This document shows positions 5,583-6,413 of a stretch of DNA of 6,413 nt, one piece after another (position 1 is the stretch's first letter; each line of letters begins with the position of its first letter). Location: the NCBI GenBank assembly GCA_902519435.1, contig CABYKC010000029.1, positions 1 to 6,413 on the forward strand, written 5' to 3'. Source of the DNA: an uncultured Alphaproteobacteria bacterium (lineage in GTDB: Bacteria > Pseudomonadota > Alphaproteobacteria > HIMB59 > GCA-002718135). The position numbers and the translations under genes are program-made. Below the pieces are notes generated by a model, which was not told where the DNA came from, did no database searches, and saw only the letters and a program-made list of their open reading frames with translations.

Positions 5583-6413
5583 TTATCTAAATGAAAAGTA
5601 GAAGATAATTGATTTAGTAATACTTCGCCTAACTGATCGACATCCATTATTGTTACAGCCTTACTATAGTATCTTGAAACATCATGCCCAATTCCTATGG
5701 CAATTAATTCAATTTCATCTTTTTTTTCAATTTCACCAATTATATCTCTTAAATTTTTTTCTAAATAATTACCTGGATTTACAGACAATGTTGAATCATC
5801 AACTGGCGCACCATCACTTATAACAATAAGAATTTTTCTTTTTTCCTTTCGAAAAGATAATCTATTATAAGCCCATGACAAAGCTTCTCCATCGACATTT
5901 TCTTTCAAAATCCCCTCTTTCAATAACAAGCCCAAATTTTTCTTTGATCTCCTCCATGGTGAGTCTGCAGATTTATAAACAATATGTCTTAGATCATTTA
6001 ACCTGCCTGGATTAGAAGGCTTTCCATTTTTGATCCATTTTTCTCTTGAGTTACCTCCTTTCCAAGCTTTGGTTGTAAACCCTAATATTTCAGATTTAAT
6101 TAAGCATCTTTCCAATGTTTTTGCTAAAATATCTGAACAAAGGGCTGCAACCGTAATTGGTCTGCCTCTCATTGAACCAGAATTATCAATTAGGAGACTC
6201 ACAATAGTATCTTTAAATTCAACTTCCTTTTCTATTTTGTAGCTTAATTTATTATTTGGATTAGCAATAATTTTAGCTAATCTTGATGTATCAAGAAAAC
6301 CCTCTTCCATATTAAAATCCCAATGACGATTTTGCTGAGCTAAAAGTTTTCTTTGCAGTCTATTAGCAATTTTAACAATTAGAGGTTGAAAAGAAAATAC
6401 TTGTTGATCAAGA
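5579..6413 (-). CDS. cobT: CobT-type cobaltochelatase subunit, C-terminal part (5'-truncated)
   Basis: In the aerobic B12 pathway CobT pairs with the AAA+ ATPase CobS and the large subunit CobN to insert cobalt into hydrogenobyrinate diamide. The frame stays open to the right window edge, so the Met at 6310 is internal; 277 C-terminal residues of a protein usually about 600 long are seen, and the acidic N-terminal half lies outside. Visible: [22 protein letters not shown] (17-38, diagnostic of CobT), then a von Willebrand A domain with MIDAS motif DNSGS (76-80, bases 6173-6187), [73 protein letters not shown] (198-217) and [11 protein letters not shown]. The match to alphaproteobacterial CobT is very close. 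Its stop codon overlaps that of tgt on the other strand. CobST-like pairs also resemble MoxR/VWA chaperone modules, so a B12 role depends on whether cobN and the rest of the pathway exist elsewhere in the genome. Confidence 0.95.
   Translation of the reverse strand, partial: LDQQVFSFQPLIVKIANRLQRKLLAQQNRHWDFNMEEGFLDTSRLAKIIANPNNKLSYKIEKEVEFKDTIVSLLIDNSGSMRGRPITVAALCSDILAKTLERCLIKSEILGFTTKAWKGGNSREKWIKNGKPSNPGRLNDLRHIVYKSADSPWRRSKKNLGLLLKEGILKENVDGEALSWAYNRLSFRKEKRKILIVISDGAPVDDSTLSVNPGNYLEKNLRDIIGEIEKKDEIELIAIGIGHDVSRYYSKAVTIMDVDQLGEVLLNQLSSTFHLDN

Noticed and set aside
6030..6242. Plus-strand reading frame of 70 codons inside cobT
   Set aside because: It is antisense to the conserved VWA/MIDAS region of cobT, which fully explains the sequence.
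6308..6310. Minus-strand ATG as the start of cobT
   Set aside because: The 34 codons upstream to the window edge are open and encode conserved CobT sequence ([17 protein letters not shown]), so the gene is simply cut by the edge.

Overview
The window looks like a piece of chromosome from a streamlined, very AT-rich alphaproteobacterium. Seven genes fill it almost completely. The longest non-coding gap is 43 bases, the other gaps are 2 to 9 bases, and two gene pairs overlap. Sampled lines are about 27-33% G+C. A class I lysyl-tRNA synthetase, an alphaproteobacterial-style ribosomal protein L28 and a C-terminal CobT that matches the alphaproteobacterial type residue for residue over long stretches all point to Alphaproteobacteria. 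A full-length pyrD argues against Rickettsia-like parasites. A Pelagibacterales (SAR11)-like or similar marine lineage is my best guess; it is an inference, not proven.

Layout, left to right. Plus strand, block A: the 3' part of lysK (class I lysyl-tRNA synthetase, cut by the window edge), then pyrD (quinone-type dihydroorotate dehydrogenase, TTG start), then a class IIA HAD-family hydrolase. Gaps of 4 and 2 bases suggest one transcript. A 43-base gap follows, with a consensus TTGACA -35 box. Block B: rpmB (ribosomal protein L28), a yhhQ-type queuosine-precursor transporter 9 bases later, and tgt (tRNA-guanine transglycosylase), whose ATG overlaps the end of the transporter gene by 8 bases. 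Minus strand: the C-terminal part of cobT, running off the right edge. It meets tgt tail to tail with the two stop codons overlapping.

The most interesting part is the transporter-tgt pair. The tgt product has all catalytic and zinc residues but is not the usual bacterial type. It carries an insertion of about 19 residues after the [10 protein letters not shown] segment, a remodelled GGSLG base-recognition loop, and PTRxARHG around the nucleophile. These traits resemble, from memory, the Chlamydia Tgt, which was reported to take up host queuine directly together with a YhhQ transporter. A linked YhhQ and Chlamydia-like Tgt in an apparently free-living alphaproteobacterium suggests direct salvage of queuine (or another late Q precursor) from the environment, without QueA/QueG/QueH steps.

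Other points of note: the rpmB start codon sits in the loop of a perfect 6-bp inverted repeat just downstream of the promoter; the HAD gene contains an 18-bp in-frame tandem duplication and has Trp in place of the second Asp of HAD motif I; most starts lack a visible Shine-Dalgarno sequence. No RNA genes, mobile elements, CRISPR arrays or clear intrinsic terminators were seen.
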